Shown here: piece after piece, positions 1 to 6,843 of the stretch
How positions within the stretch are numbered: the first letter of the stretch is position 1
How the letters are laid out: each line of letters begins with the position of its first letter
DNA from: JAJYSO01 sp964451785
Lineage (GTDB): Bacteria; Bacteroidota; Bacteroidia; Flavobacteriales; Flavobacteriaceae
Direction: 5' to 3'
Assembly: GCA_964451785.1 (NCBI GenBank)
Contig: CAYVJG010000066.1
Span: forward strand, 1-7,292
DNA length: 7,292 bases
Position numbers and translations under genes: made by a program
The notes under the pieces: model-generated
Told to the model about the DNA's origin: nothing
Seen by the model: the letters and a program-made list of their open reading frames with translations, nothing else
The model's database searches: none

Positions 1-854
1 TTATATTTTAGGTATTAGGTCTTGATAACTAGTTATTTTTGTCTTTATAAACAATTCAATATTTGGCGTTTGCGTCTGTATTTGCTAAGTATAAATTTAA
101 AAGCTTTATAATATTCTAGACTATTTTAAATTTTCCTATTTAGATTTATTTTGTTTGTGGTCAACTCAAATTTGGTTATCTATTATAGTTGATATAGAGT
201 ACTATTTTATGGCCTACGGTTTAAATATCTAGTTATAAATTTTAGTGATAAGAAACGCATAAACTAGTGAATTAATCTATTTATATTTTTATAAATCAAA
301 AATTATTTTATGACCGATGCTCTTTAAAACGTATTTCTTTTTTTGATAATGAAGTTCAAGTTACAAATTCGGTAGACGAGCAATTAATGAAGCAAACCTC
401 TAATACCGTATGTATAAATTAAATAGTCCAATTTCGACTTTGTCTCATTGTACTAGTAATTTATGAACCACGGTATTATACCTACAAAAAAATATTCTAA
501 ATCGACTAAAAAATAATTCTCACAGGCATAATTTGTACGCTCAGCTAGTTGATGTAGTACTAAAATTACTTTTTTCTCTTTTTAAGCCTTTTTAAGAGGG
601 TTTGAATTGATTGGAGGTATTCTGTATCCATGATTTTTTCGAAACAATCTTAAAATCGACCTTTTAAAGTTATTTTTAATAGCGTAAAACTATCATTGTG
701 AAATATTCAATACTTAATTCTTATACTTTAGTTTTAAAAGAGAGACCTCCTTTGAGGTAATGTAGTGTTTTAGTCGAACTAGAATTTGTTTACAAACTAT
801 TAAAATAGTTGCTATATGCCATTTTATTTTTTCGTAACTTTATAGGTTAGATAG
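1..854. other. AT-rich upstream region without a supportable gene
   Basis: This stretch is roughly a quarter G+C and all frames on both strands are broken often by stop codons; no frame gives a credible protein. I found no tRNA, no CACGTG (parS-type) core, no DnaA box (TTATCCACA) and no exact Bacteroidota -7 promoter element (TAnnTTTG) on the plus strand, although the promoter of the downstream operon should lie here. One small perfect hairpin, ACCTC-CTTT-GAGGT, sits at 745-758 but lacks a T-tract. The tetramer CTAG occurs seven times (29, 116, 229, 264, 453, 545, 779) while GATC does not occur at all, a skew not seen in the rest of the window. It could be a true long intergenic region, decayed or foreign DNA, or an artefact (see findings). 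Confidence 0.6.
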
Positions 855-3800
855 ATGTTGAAAAAAATGACGCAAACAGATCTTATTTTCCAAAAGCTTA
901 AAGCCTTTATTCGCAAGTATTATTACAATAAATTATTGCGCGGATCAATTTTGTTTTTGACAATTGGCTTACTTTATTTTTTTGCTAGTGTGTATTTTGA
1001 GTGGTTATTTTGGCTGTCAACTACAGGGCGTCTTATCTTATTTTGGGTATTTGTAGTGGTAGAAAGTATTTTGTTTTTACGTTTTATCTGCTGGCCACTA
1101 AGTCAACTATTAAAATGGTCAAAAGGGATTTCTCAACTCGAAGCCGCTCAACTTATCGGTAAATATTTTCCGGAAGTTGACGATAAATTACTCAACATTT
1201 TACAGTTGCAGCAGGACGCTCAACACACCCATTCAGATTTGTTGTTGGCAAGTATTGCTCAAAAATCTGAGGCTTTAGCTTTAGTACCTTTTCCTAAAGC
1301 TATTTCCTTTAAATCAAATGCAAAATACCTCAAATATTTAGCCATTCCTGTTTTGCTTTTTTTGTTGATTTTCGGCTTGGGAAAAGGAGTCGATTTTTCA
1401 AATAGTTACCAACGCTTGATAAATTATCAGCAGGCTTACACGCCGCCGGCGCCTTTTCATTTTGTACTTTTAAATGATAGTCTCAACGCCGTTGAAAAAC
1501 AAAACTTCACGTTACAAGTCAAAACTATGGGTAAAGTCAAGCCGGAGCAAATTACCTTGTTGATGAATGATGAATCCTATTTACTAACAGAATTAGACAG
1601 TGCAGTATTTGCATACCAATTTAAAAACTTGTCTTCTGATGTCCGTTTTCGCTTACAAGCAAACGAACTGATCTCTCCTGAATACACGCTAAAAGTTTTA
1701 GAAGTTCCTCAGATTTTAGACTTTAAAATGCAGTTACATTTTCCGAAATATATCAAACGTCAACCTAAAGTTATTTCAGGAACCGGTAACGCCCAAGTGC
1801 CTGAAGGAACCAAAATTGATTGGGCGTTAAAAACTGAAAATGCCTCGCAAATCGAATTTATAACGGCTGATACTTCTCAGTTATTTCAATCGCAAAAAAA
1901 CGCTTTTTTATATACTCAAAAATTCTATTCTGATTTAGATTACGAAGTGGCAACTTCTAATGCTGCTCTTGAAAATTATGAAAAACTAGCTTATCATATT
2001 TCTGTGATTAAAGATGCATATCCTGATATAAAATTGCAAAAGAAAATTGATTCTACTGCTGAAGAAAAGTGGTATTTTAAAGGAGAAATAACCGATGATT
2101 ACGGTTTGTCAAAACTTCAATTGGTGTATTATCCTGTGCAAAATTCTCAAAAAATCACGCGTAAATCTATTCCTGTTAAGCTTGAAAGCTATGCTCAATT
2201 TTACGCTCAATTTCCAGGTGATTTAAAGCTGAAATCAGGACAAGCTTATACCTTTTATTTTGAAGTTTTTGACAATGATCAAATCCACGGTGCTAAAAAA
2301 ACGCGTTCTTCACAATTTACATATTACAAAAAATCGCTAGATGAAGAGAAGCGTGAAATTTTACAAAATACCAAATCGAATTTAAAATCTATCTCGCAAA
2401 GTTTAGCCGATTTTCAGCACTCAGATGTAAAGTTTGAAGAGCTTAAACAAATGAATTTGCAAAAGCAAAATTTAAATTACCGCGAGCGCACAAAATTTAA
2501 AGATTACATCAATCAAAGTTTACGCGAGCAAAAACAATTGCAGAGTGCTTTTGATAAGATGAAAACCGATTTTAAAAAATTTAAATCAACCGATTCAACT
2601 GCGCGCAAAGACAACTTAATTGAACGTATGAAACGCAGTGAAAAACGTTTAAATGAATCAGAAAAAATCATGGAGGAATTACAAAAATACTGGCGTAAAA
2701 TTCCTACTGATAATATGGTTCAGCAACTCGATAAATTAGCTAAACGCAAATCAAATCACACGCGAAATTTAAAACAGTTACTCGAGTTGACTAAACGCTA
2801 TTACGTAGAAGAAAAAACAAAAGCCTTGGCACAACAACTTCAAAAAATGGCCGATGAGCAAGAACGCTTAGCAAAGGAGAATCTAGAGCAGAAAGAGACT
2901 CAACAACAAGCAGAATTAAATAAGAAATTTAATGCACTTAAAAAAGAATTAGACGCTTTACAAAAAGAAAATGCTAACCTAAAATCGCCTTTTAAGCTCG
3001 ATTTAGAACAGCAAAAACAAGAGGCTATAGCTAAAGAACAGCAACAGGCTTTGCAAAATTTACAACAACAATCTCCGCAAAAAAACACTTCACAGCAACA
3101 ACAACAAGCGCAGCCGCATCAACAATCTGCAGGACAAAAAATGCGCAGCCTTAGTCAGAAAATGCAAGGTCAAATGCAGAGCGGTAATCGCCAACAATTG
3201 AAAGCGGATATTAAAACTTTGCGCTTGATTTTAGATAATCTGATTACCTTTTCTGAATCACAAGAAGGTTTGATGGATTGGTTTCAAGCAGCTTCAAATG
3301 AACATCCTGATTTCGGTAATAAACTCAATCGTCAGCAAATGTTGAAGGATAATTTTGAACATGTTGACGACAGTTTATACACCCTAGCCTTGCATAATCC
3401 TATGATTTCAGATAAGGTGTTGACAACCTTGAATGAGGTCAATTTTAATATGGATAAAGCACTAGAACGCTTGGCTAATAACAAACTCAATACGGGGACT
3501 TCTAGTCAGCAATATGTAATGACAAATAGTAATGAATTAGCAAATATGCTAGATGCTATTTTGCAAAATATGCAGATGCAAATGCAAGGTTCTGGTCAAG
3601 GTCAGGGCATGCCGAAACCCGGTCAAGGTCAACCTTCACCAGGACGTGGATTTCAATTGCCTGACATTATTAAAAAACAAGGCGAATTAGGTAAAAAAAT
3701 GAAAGGTTTGGGTCAAAAACCGGGAGAACAACAAGGAAAGAAATCAGGTAAAAAAGGTCAAAAATCAGGTTCTGGTCAATCCGAGAAATCAGGAGGTTTA

Positions 3801-4295
3801 AAAGGAAATCAATCCGGAAAGGGTAATTCAGAAGGCAATGCTGCTCAAGGCGAAAAACAATCAGAAAATGGACGTTGGAGTGCGCAGCTCTACGAACTTT
3901 ATAAGCAGCAAATGCAATTAAAAAACCAGTTAAAAGATTTAATCCAAAAAGAAGGCTATGACGAAAATTACAAAAGAATGTTGCATTCTATGGATGAACT
4001 TGGTGCTGAGTTATTGCGCAAAGGTGTGTCTCGAAAAGCACAAGTTTTACAACAACAAATTCAGCAAGAACTGTGGAAAATGAAAGATGCAGCTTATCGT
4101 CAACAACAAAAAAATCAGCGCCAATCACAAACCAATTTAAAAGAATTTACAAATCCTATTCAGATGGATATGAAAAAAGTAGAAGACTATTTTCATACTA
4201 TTGAAATATTAAATAGACAAAGTTTACCTTTGCAACCGTATTACAAACGTATTGTACAAGATTATTTTATAAACGATGATAGAGTTTCTAACTAA
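855..4295 (+). CDS. DUF4175 family membrane-anchored coiled-coil protein
   Basis: This 1146-residue protein has the layout of the DUF4175 family; its molecular role is not established. The N-terminus has an amphipathic, basic stretch (LIFQKLKAFIRKYYYNKLLRG), then two hydrophobic segments at about 29-49 and 59-80 and a third at about 159-178, so it is probably held in the inner membrane. Residues ~195-490 are beta-rich and Ig-like, with family-typical stretches such as PKYIKRQPKVISGTGN (about 298-313), VPEGT and DDYGLSKL (about 412-419). From ~493 to ~775 it is charged, helical coiled coil ending in a Gln-rich run (SQQQQQAQPHQQ). A conserved-looking helical block follows, then a Gly/Gln/Lys/Ser low-complexity linker (about 906-1008) and a final coiled-coil region. 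The first ATG is used here, but ATG at 867 (MTQTDLIFQK) is an equally good start. It is the first gene of the operon, and its last 20 bases overlap ybeY, which suggests translational coupling. Family assignment is from recognised sequence pattern and gene order. Confidence 0.85.
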   Translation: MLKKMTQTDLIFQKLKAFIRKYYYNKLLRGSILFLTIGLLYFFASVYFEWLFWLSTTGRLILFWVFVVVESILFLRFICWPLSQLLKWSKGISQLEAAQLIGKYFPEVDDKLLNILQLQQDAQHTHSDLLLASIAQKSEALALVPFPKAISFKSNAKYLKYLAIPVLLFLLIFGLGKGVDFSNSYQRLINYQQAYTPPAPFHFVLLNDSLNAVEKQNFTLQVKTMGKVKPEQITLLMNDESYLLTELDSAVFAYQFKNLSSDVRFRLQANELISPEYTLKVLEVPQILDFKMQLHFPKYIKRQPKVISGTGNAQVPEGTKIDWALKTENASQIEFITADTSQLFQSQKNAFLYTQKFYSDLDYEVATSNAALENYEKLAYHISVIKDAYPDIKLQKKIDSTAEEKWYFKGEITDDYGLSKLQLVYYPVQNSQKITRKSIPVKLESYAQFYAQFPGDLKLKSGQAYTFYFEVFDNDQIHGAKKTRSSQFTYYKKSLDEEKREILQNTKSNLKSISQSLADFQHSDVKFEELKQMNLQKQNLNYRERTKFKDYINQSLREQKQLQSAFDKMKTDFKKFKSTDSTARKDNLIERMKRSEKRLNESEKIMEELQKYWRKIPTDNMVQQLDKLAKRKSNHTRNLKQLLELTKRYYVEEKTKALAQQLQKMADEQERLAKENLEQKETQQQAELNKKFNALKKELDALQKENANLKSPFKLDLEQQKQEAIAKEQQQALQNLQQQSPQKNTSQQQQQAQPHQQSAGQKMRSLSQKMQGQMQSGNRQQLKADIKTLRLILDNLITFSESQEGLMDWFQAASNEHPDFGNKLNRQQMLKDNFEHVDDSLYTLALHNPMISDKVLTTLNEVNFNMDKALERLANNKLNTGTSSQQYVMTNSNELANMLDAILQNMQMQMQGSGQGQGMPKPGQGQPSPGRGFQLPDIIKKQGELGKKMKGLGQKPGEQQGKKSGKKGQKSGSGQSEKSGGLKGNQSGKGNSEGNAAQGEKQSENGRWSAQLYELYKQQMQLKNQLKDLIQKEGYDENYKRMLHSMDELGAELLRKGVSRKAQVLQQQIQQELWKMKDAAYRQQQKNQRQSQTNLKEFTNPIQMDMKKVEDYFHTIEILNRQSLPLQPYYKRIVQDYFINDDRVSN

Positions 4296-4704
4296 AAACA
4301 CTTATAATATCCCTGAAGAAAAGCAAGCTAAATATGCCGATTGGATAGAGCGTGCTATTGCTTCAGAAGATAAAATTTGCGGTGATATTACCTATACTTT
4401 TTGTGATGATGCTGATTTAGATGTGTTGAATCAAGAGTATTTAAATCATGTGGATTACACCGATATTATAAGTTTTGATGCAACGGTCGGCAATATTATT
4501 GCTGGTGATATTTTTATCAGTACAGAGCGCGTTGAAGAGAATGCAAAAACCTTTGACGTCAGTTTTGATGAAGAGCTTTTACGGGTGTTGGTGCACGGGG
4601 TGTTACACTACTGTGGCTATAAAGATAAATCGCCTGAAGAATCGACTTTAATGCGTCAAAAAGAACAAGAAAAAATGGCAATGTTCCACGTGGAACAATC
4701 TTAA
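4276..4704 (+). CDS. ybeY: Endoribonuclease YbeY (rRNA maturation factor)
   Basis: YbeY is a metal-dependent single-strand endoribonuclease of the UPF0054 family, acting in the cytoplasm in 16S rRNA 3'-end maturation and ribosome quality control. The 142-residue product is slightly shorter than the E. coli protein. It shows the family signatures YLNHVDYTDIISFD (55-68), GDIFIS (77-82) and the metal motif HGVLHYCGYKD (107-117). The two first ligands are His107 and His111. The third position, usually His in a HxxxHxxxxxH pattern, is Asp117 here; I believe this is common in Bacteroidota, but I could not check it. The start codon lies inside the end of the DUF4175 gene, overlapping by 20 bp in another frame, so translation is probably coupled. 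mnmG starts 10 bp after the stop. The final codons (MFHVEQS, 136-142) are formed by a perfect parS-like palindrome, so the tail is probably shaped by DNA-level selection rather than enzyme function. Confidence 0.95.
   Translation: MIEFLTKNTYNIPEEKQAKYADWIERAIASEDKICGDITYTFCDDADLDVLNQEYLNHVDYTDIISFDATVGNIIAGDIFISTERVEENAKTFDVSFDEELLRVLVHGVLHYCGYKDKSPEESTLMRQKEQEKMAMFHVEQS
4682..4697. promoter_or_regulatory. parS: parS-like ParB-binding site inside the 3' end of ybeY
   Basis: The 16-mer TGTTCCACGTGGAACA is a perfect palindrome and differs by one base from the widely conserved parS consensus TGTTNCACGTGAAACA; the change makes the two halves fully symmetrical. It lies in the coding sequence of ybeY, read as TTC CAC GTG GAA CA (FHVEQ), and ends 17 bp before the mnmG start codon. 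A second near-identical site lies at 6621. In other bacteria ParB loads at such sites, spreads as a CTP-dependent clamp and recruits SMC to segregate origins. Function here is inferred from sequence only. A transcription-factor E-box-like use of CACGTG is a less likely alternative because the outer TGTT/AACA also match. Confidence 0.85.
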
Positions 4705-4714
4705 TTTAAGCGTT

Positions 4715-6589
4715 ATGGTGTTTGAAGAAAAATATGATGTAATTGTTGTTGGTGCTGGTCACGCTGGTAGTGAAGCGGCAGCAGCAGCAGCTAATATGGG
4801 AAGTCGCACACTTTTGGTGACAATGAACTTACAAAACATCGCTCAAATGTCGTGCAATCCTGCTATGGGCGGTATTGCTAAAGGACAAATTGTACGCGAA
4901 ATTGACGCCCTTGGCGGCTATGCGGGTATTGTTTCTGATAAGAGTGCTATTCAATTTAGAATGCTCAACCGCTCTAAAGGACCAGCCATGTGGAGTCCAC
5001 GTGTGCAAAGCGACCGGATGTTGTTTTCTGCTACCTGGAGAGCTATGCTTGAGCAGACTGAAAATCTCGATTTTTATCAGGAAATGGTCAACGGAATCTT
5101 GACTGAAAACAACCGAATTGTCGGTATTAAAACCTCTACAGGAAATGTTATTAAGGCTAAAACAGTGGTCTTGACTAATGGTACTTTTCTCAATGGATTG
5201 ATTCATATTGGTGACCACAGTTATGGCGGCGGACGCTCAGGCGAACGCGCGGCAACTGGCATTACTGAAGACCTGGTGAAACTCGGCTTTCAAGCTGGAC
5301 GTATGAAAACTGGAACTCCTCCGCGTGTGGATGGTCGTTCACTCGATTTTTCTAAAATGGAAGAGCAAGCTGGAGATGTTGATCCCGGTAAATTTTCATA
5401 CCTCGATGTGACTTCTAAATTGACGCAACAGCGCTCTTGTCATATTACGTTTACTTCACCTGAAGTACACGACACTTTGCGTGAAGGTTTTGATCGATCA
5501 CCGATGTTTAACGGTCGTATTAAAAGTACAGGGCCGCGTTATTGCCCAAGTATTGAAGATAAAATTGATCGCTTTGCAACTAAAAATCGCCACCAGATTT
5601 TTGTGGAACCTGAAGGCTGGAATACAGTTGAATATTATGTCAATGGTTTCTCAACATCACTACCGCAAGACATCCAATACAAAGCTTTAAAATTGGTTCC
5701 CGGATTTGAAAATGTCAAGTTTTTTAGACCGGGTTATGCTATAGAATACGATTATTTTCCGCCTACACAATTAAAGCACACCCTCGAAACTAAATTGATT
5801 TCTGGTTTGTTTTTTGCCGGACAAATTAATGGAACTACTGGCTATGAAGAAGCCGGATGCCAAGGCTTGATGGCTGGTATAAATGCTGCCTTGCAAGTGC
5901 AAGAACGCGATGAATTTATCTTGCAACGCAACGAAGCTTATATAGGTGTGCTGATTGATGATTTGATTACTAAAGGTACTAAAGAACCGTATCGCATGTT
6001 TACTTCACGCGCAGAGTACCGCACTTTATTGCGTCAAGATAATGCCGATTTTCGTTTAACACCTAAGGCTTATGATTTAGGAATTGCTACGGAAGAACGC
6101 TTGCGTCGCATGGAACACAAACGTGATGCATCAACTCATTTTGTAGAATTTTTAAATGAAACTAGCGTTGATCCTGAAGCTATAAATCCGGCTTTGGAAG
6201 CTAAAGGTTCTTCACCGGTCAAACAAAAAGATAAGATCTTTAAAGTCCTTAAACGACCACATATTTGGATGGAAGACTTACAGGAAGCTCCTGTTGTTAA
6301 AAATTATATTGACGAACATAAACTCGATGAAGAGGTGATTGCTCAAGCTGAAATTCAAGTGAAATATTCAGGCTACATCGAAAAAGAAAAGTTGAATGCT
6401 GATAAGCTTAATCGCTTAGAAGGTTTGCGGATTCCTGATAATTTTGATTACAGCAAATTGGCAAGCATGTCTTATGAAGGACGTCAAAAATTAAGCGAAA
6501 TACAACCGCGCACTGTATCACAAGCTTCTCGTGTTAGCGGTGTGCGTCCAAGTGATATTTCGGCGCTTCTGGTTTATCTAGGACGCTAA
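4715..6589 (+). CDS. mnmG: tRNA uridine-5-carboxymethylaminomethyl modification enzyme MnmG (GidA)
   Basis: MnmG is a cytoplasmic FAD enzyme that, with the GTPase MnmE, adds the carboxymethylaminomethyl (or aminomethyl) group to C5 of U34 in tRNAs reading split codon boxes, using methylene-tetrahydrofolate and NADH. The 624-residue product is full length for the family (E. coli 629). It begins with the FAD-binding Rossmann motif DVIVVGAGHAGSE (8-20), followed by MSCNPAMGGIAKGQ (45-58) with Cys47 and by GPRYCPSIEDKIDRF with Cys277, matching the conserved cysteines of E. coli MnmG. Further signatures are GTTGYEEAGCQG (373-384), PYRMFTSRAEYR (425-436) and the C-terminal helical MnmE-interaction region with YEGRQKLSEIQPRTVSQASR (from 587). 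The start gives the normal short leader before the Rossmann strand. It is the last operon gene, 10 bp after ybeY. MnmE is not in this window. No odd features are seen in the protein; the gene is bracketed by two parS-like sites. Confidence 0.98.
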   Translation: MVFEEKYDVIVVGAGHAGSEAAAAAANMGSRTLLVTMNLQNIAQMSCNPAMGGIAKGQIVREIDALGGYAGIVSDKSAIQFRMLNRSKGPAMWSPRVQSDRMLFSATWRAMLEQTENLDFYQEMVNGILTENNRIVGIKTSTGNVIKAKTVVLTNGTFLNGLIHIGDHSYGGGRSGERAATGITEDLVKLGFQAGRMKTGTPPRVDGRSLDFSKMEEQAGDVDPGKFSYLDVTSKLTQQRSCHITFTSPEVHDTLREGFDRSPMFNGRIKSTGPRYCPSIEDKIDRFATKNRHQIFVEPEGWNTVEYYVNGFSTSLPQDIQYKALKLVPGFENVKFFRPGYAIEYDYFPPTQLKHTLETKLISGLFFAGQINGTTGYEEAGCQGLMAGINAALQVQERDEFILQRNEAYIGVLIDDLITKGTKEPYRMFTSRAEYRTLLRQDNADFRLTPKAYDLGIATEERLRRMEHKRDASTHFVEFLNETSVDPEAINPALEAKGSSPVKQKDKIFKVLKRPHIWMEDLQEAPVVKNYIDEHKLDEEVIAQAEIQVKYSGYIEKEKLNADKLNRLEGLRIPDNFDYSKLASMSYEGRQKLSEIQPRTVSQASRVSGVRPSDISALLVYLGR

Positions 6590-6613
6590 TTGATTTAAAA
6601 AAGTAAATGACTT

Positions 6614-6651
6614 AAAGCGATGTTTCACGTGGAACATCGCTTTTCTATTTT
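6614..6651 (+). terminator. Palindromic hairpin terminator after mnmG, built on a parS-like site
   Basis: A 30-bp palindrome (6614-6643), centred between 6628 and 6629, starts 25 bp after the mnmG stop. Its arms are 15 bases each, AAAGCGATGTTTCAC and GTGGAACATCGCTTT, with a single T/G mismatch that becomes a U-G wobble in RNA. It is followed by a T-rich stretch (TTTTCTATTTT). As RNA it forms a long stem with a minimal loop and U-rich tail, as expected of an intrinsic terminator of the operon. The palindrome is flanked by A-rich sequence upstream and could work in the opposite direction too, less convincingly. The T-run is interrupted by one C and one A. Confidence 0.65.
6621..6636. promoter_or_regulatory. 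parS: parS-like ParB-binding site downstream of mnmG
   Basis: TGTTTCACGTGGAACA differs from the parS form TGTTTCACGTGAAACA at one base and from the site at 4682 at one base. It is intergenic and central in the larger terminator-like palindrome. Two such sites 1.94 kb apart around gidA/mnmG, a gene that is often origin-proximal, argue for a real centromere cluster rather than chance. ParB binding is inferred; the parA and parB genes are not in this window. Confidence 0.85.
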
Positions 6652-6681
6652 AAAGCGAATAGGCCTATTAGCTTTAACGTT

Positions 6682-6843
6682 ATACGGGAATGATTTTTAA
6701 AATAGACTAACTATTTTGTCGTTAAAATTTCAAAGCTCAAGGCAAAAAGCACAGGCATAGCCATAGCTATGACGAGCATTTATAACGCAGAGATTTGTAA
6801 TTTTAACAGGAAGATTGGTCCATTTTGAATGTCACTTCCGTAT
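6682..6843. repeat. Imperfect ~160-bp inverted repeat (palindromic intergenic element)
   Basis: The two halves of this stretch are imperfect reverse complements. The outer ends are ATACGGGAATGA (from 6682) and, on the other strand, ATACGGAAGTGA (from 6843). Then come AAAATAGACTAA against AAAATGGACCAA, then exact GTTAAAATT (6721-6729) against AATTTTAAC (6799-6807) extended by tCAAAgCTC/aCAAAtCTC. The centre is the perfect 10-mer CATAGCTATG (6762-6771) next to a second CATAG. Several indels and substitutions separate the arms. It has no open frame of note. It could be a MITE or REP-like dispersed repeat, or a long hairpin in RNA. No clear target duplication flanks it. Confidence 0.75.

Noticed and set aside
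1..854. Replication origin in the AT-rich upstream region
   Set aside because: The idea fits the parS/gidA context, but no DnaA box (TTATCCACA or close form) or ordered repeats were found there.
2900..3088. Minus-strand open frame of 62 codons rich in Cys, Phe and Ser
   Set aside because: It is the antisense of the Gln/Lys-rich coiled-coil codons of the DUF4175 gene (CAA/CAG and AAA read backwards give Leu, Cys, Phe) and has no independent support.
4998..5003. A third CACGTG core within mnmG
   Set aside because: The flanks (GGAGTC and TGCAAA) do not match the TGTT/AACA outer half-sites of parS, so it is probably chance.
4875..5102. Plus-strand frame of 75 codons inside mnmG (and another at 5481-5690)
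   Set aside because: Both are alternative-frame shadows of mnmG, whose own frame contains all the family motifs.
4829..5218. Minus-strand open frame of 129 codons inside mnmG
   Set aside because: It lies wholly opposite strongly conserved MnmG coding sequence, resembles no known protein and has no separate regulatory signals.
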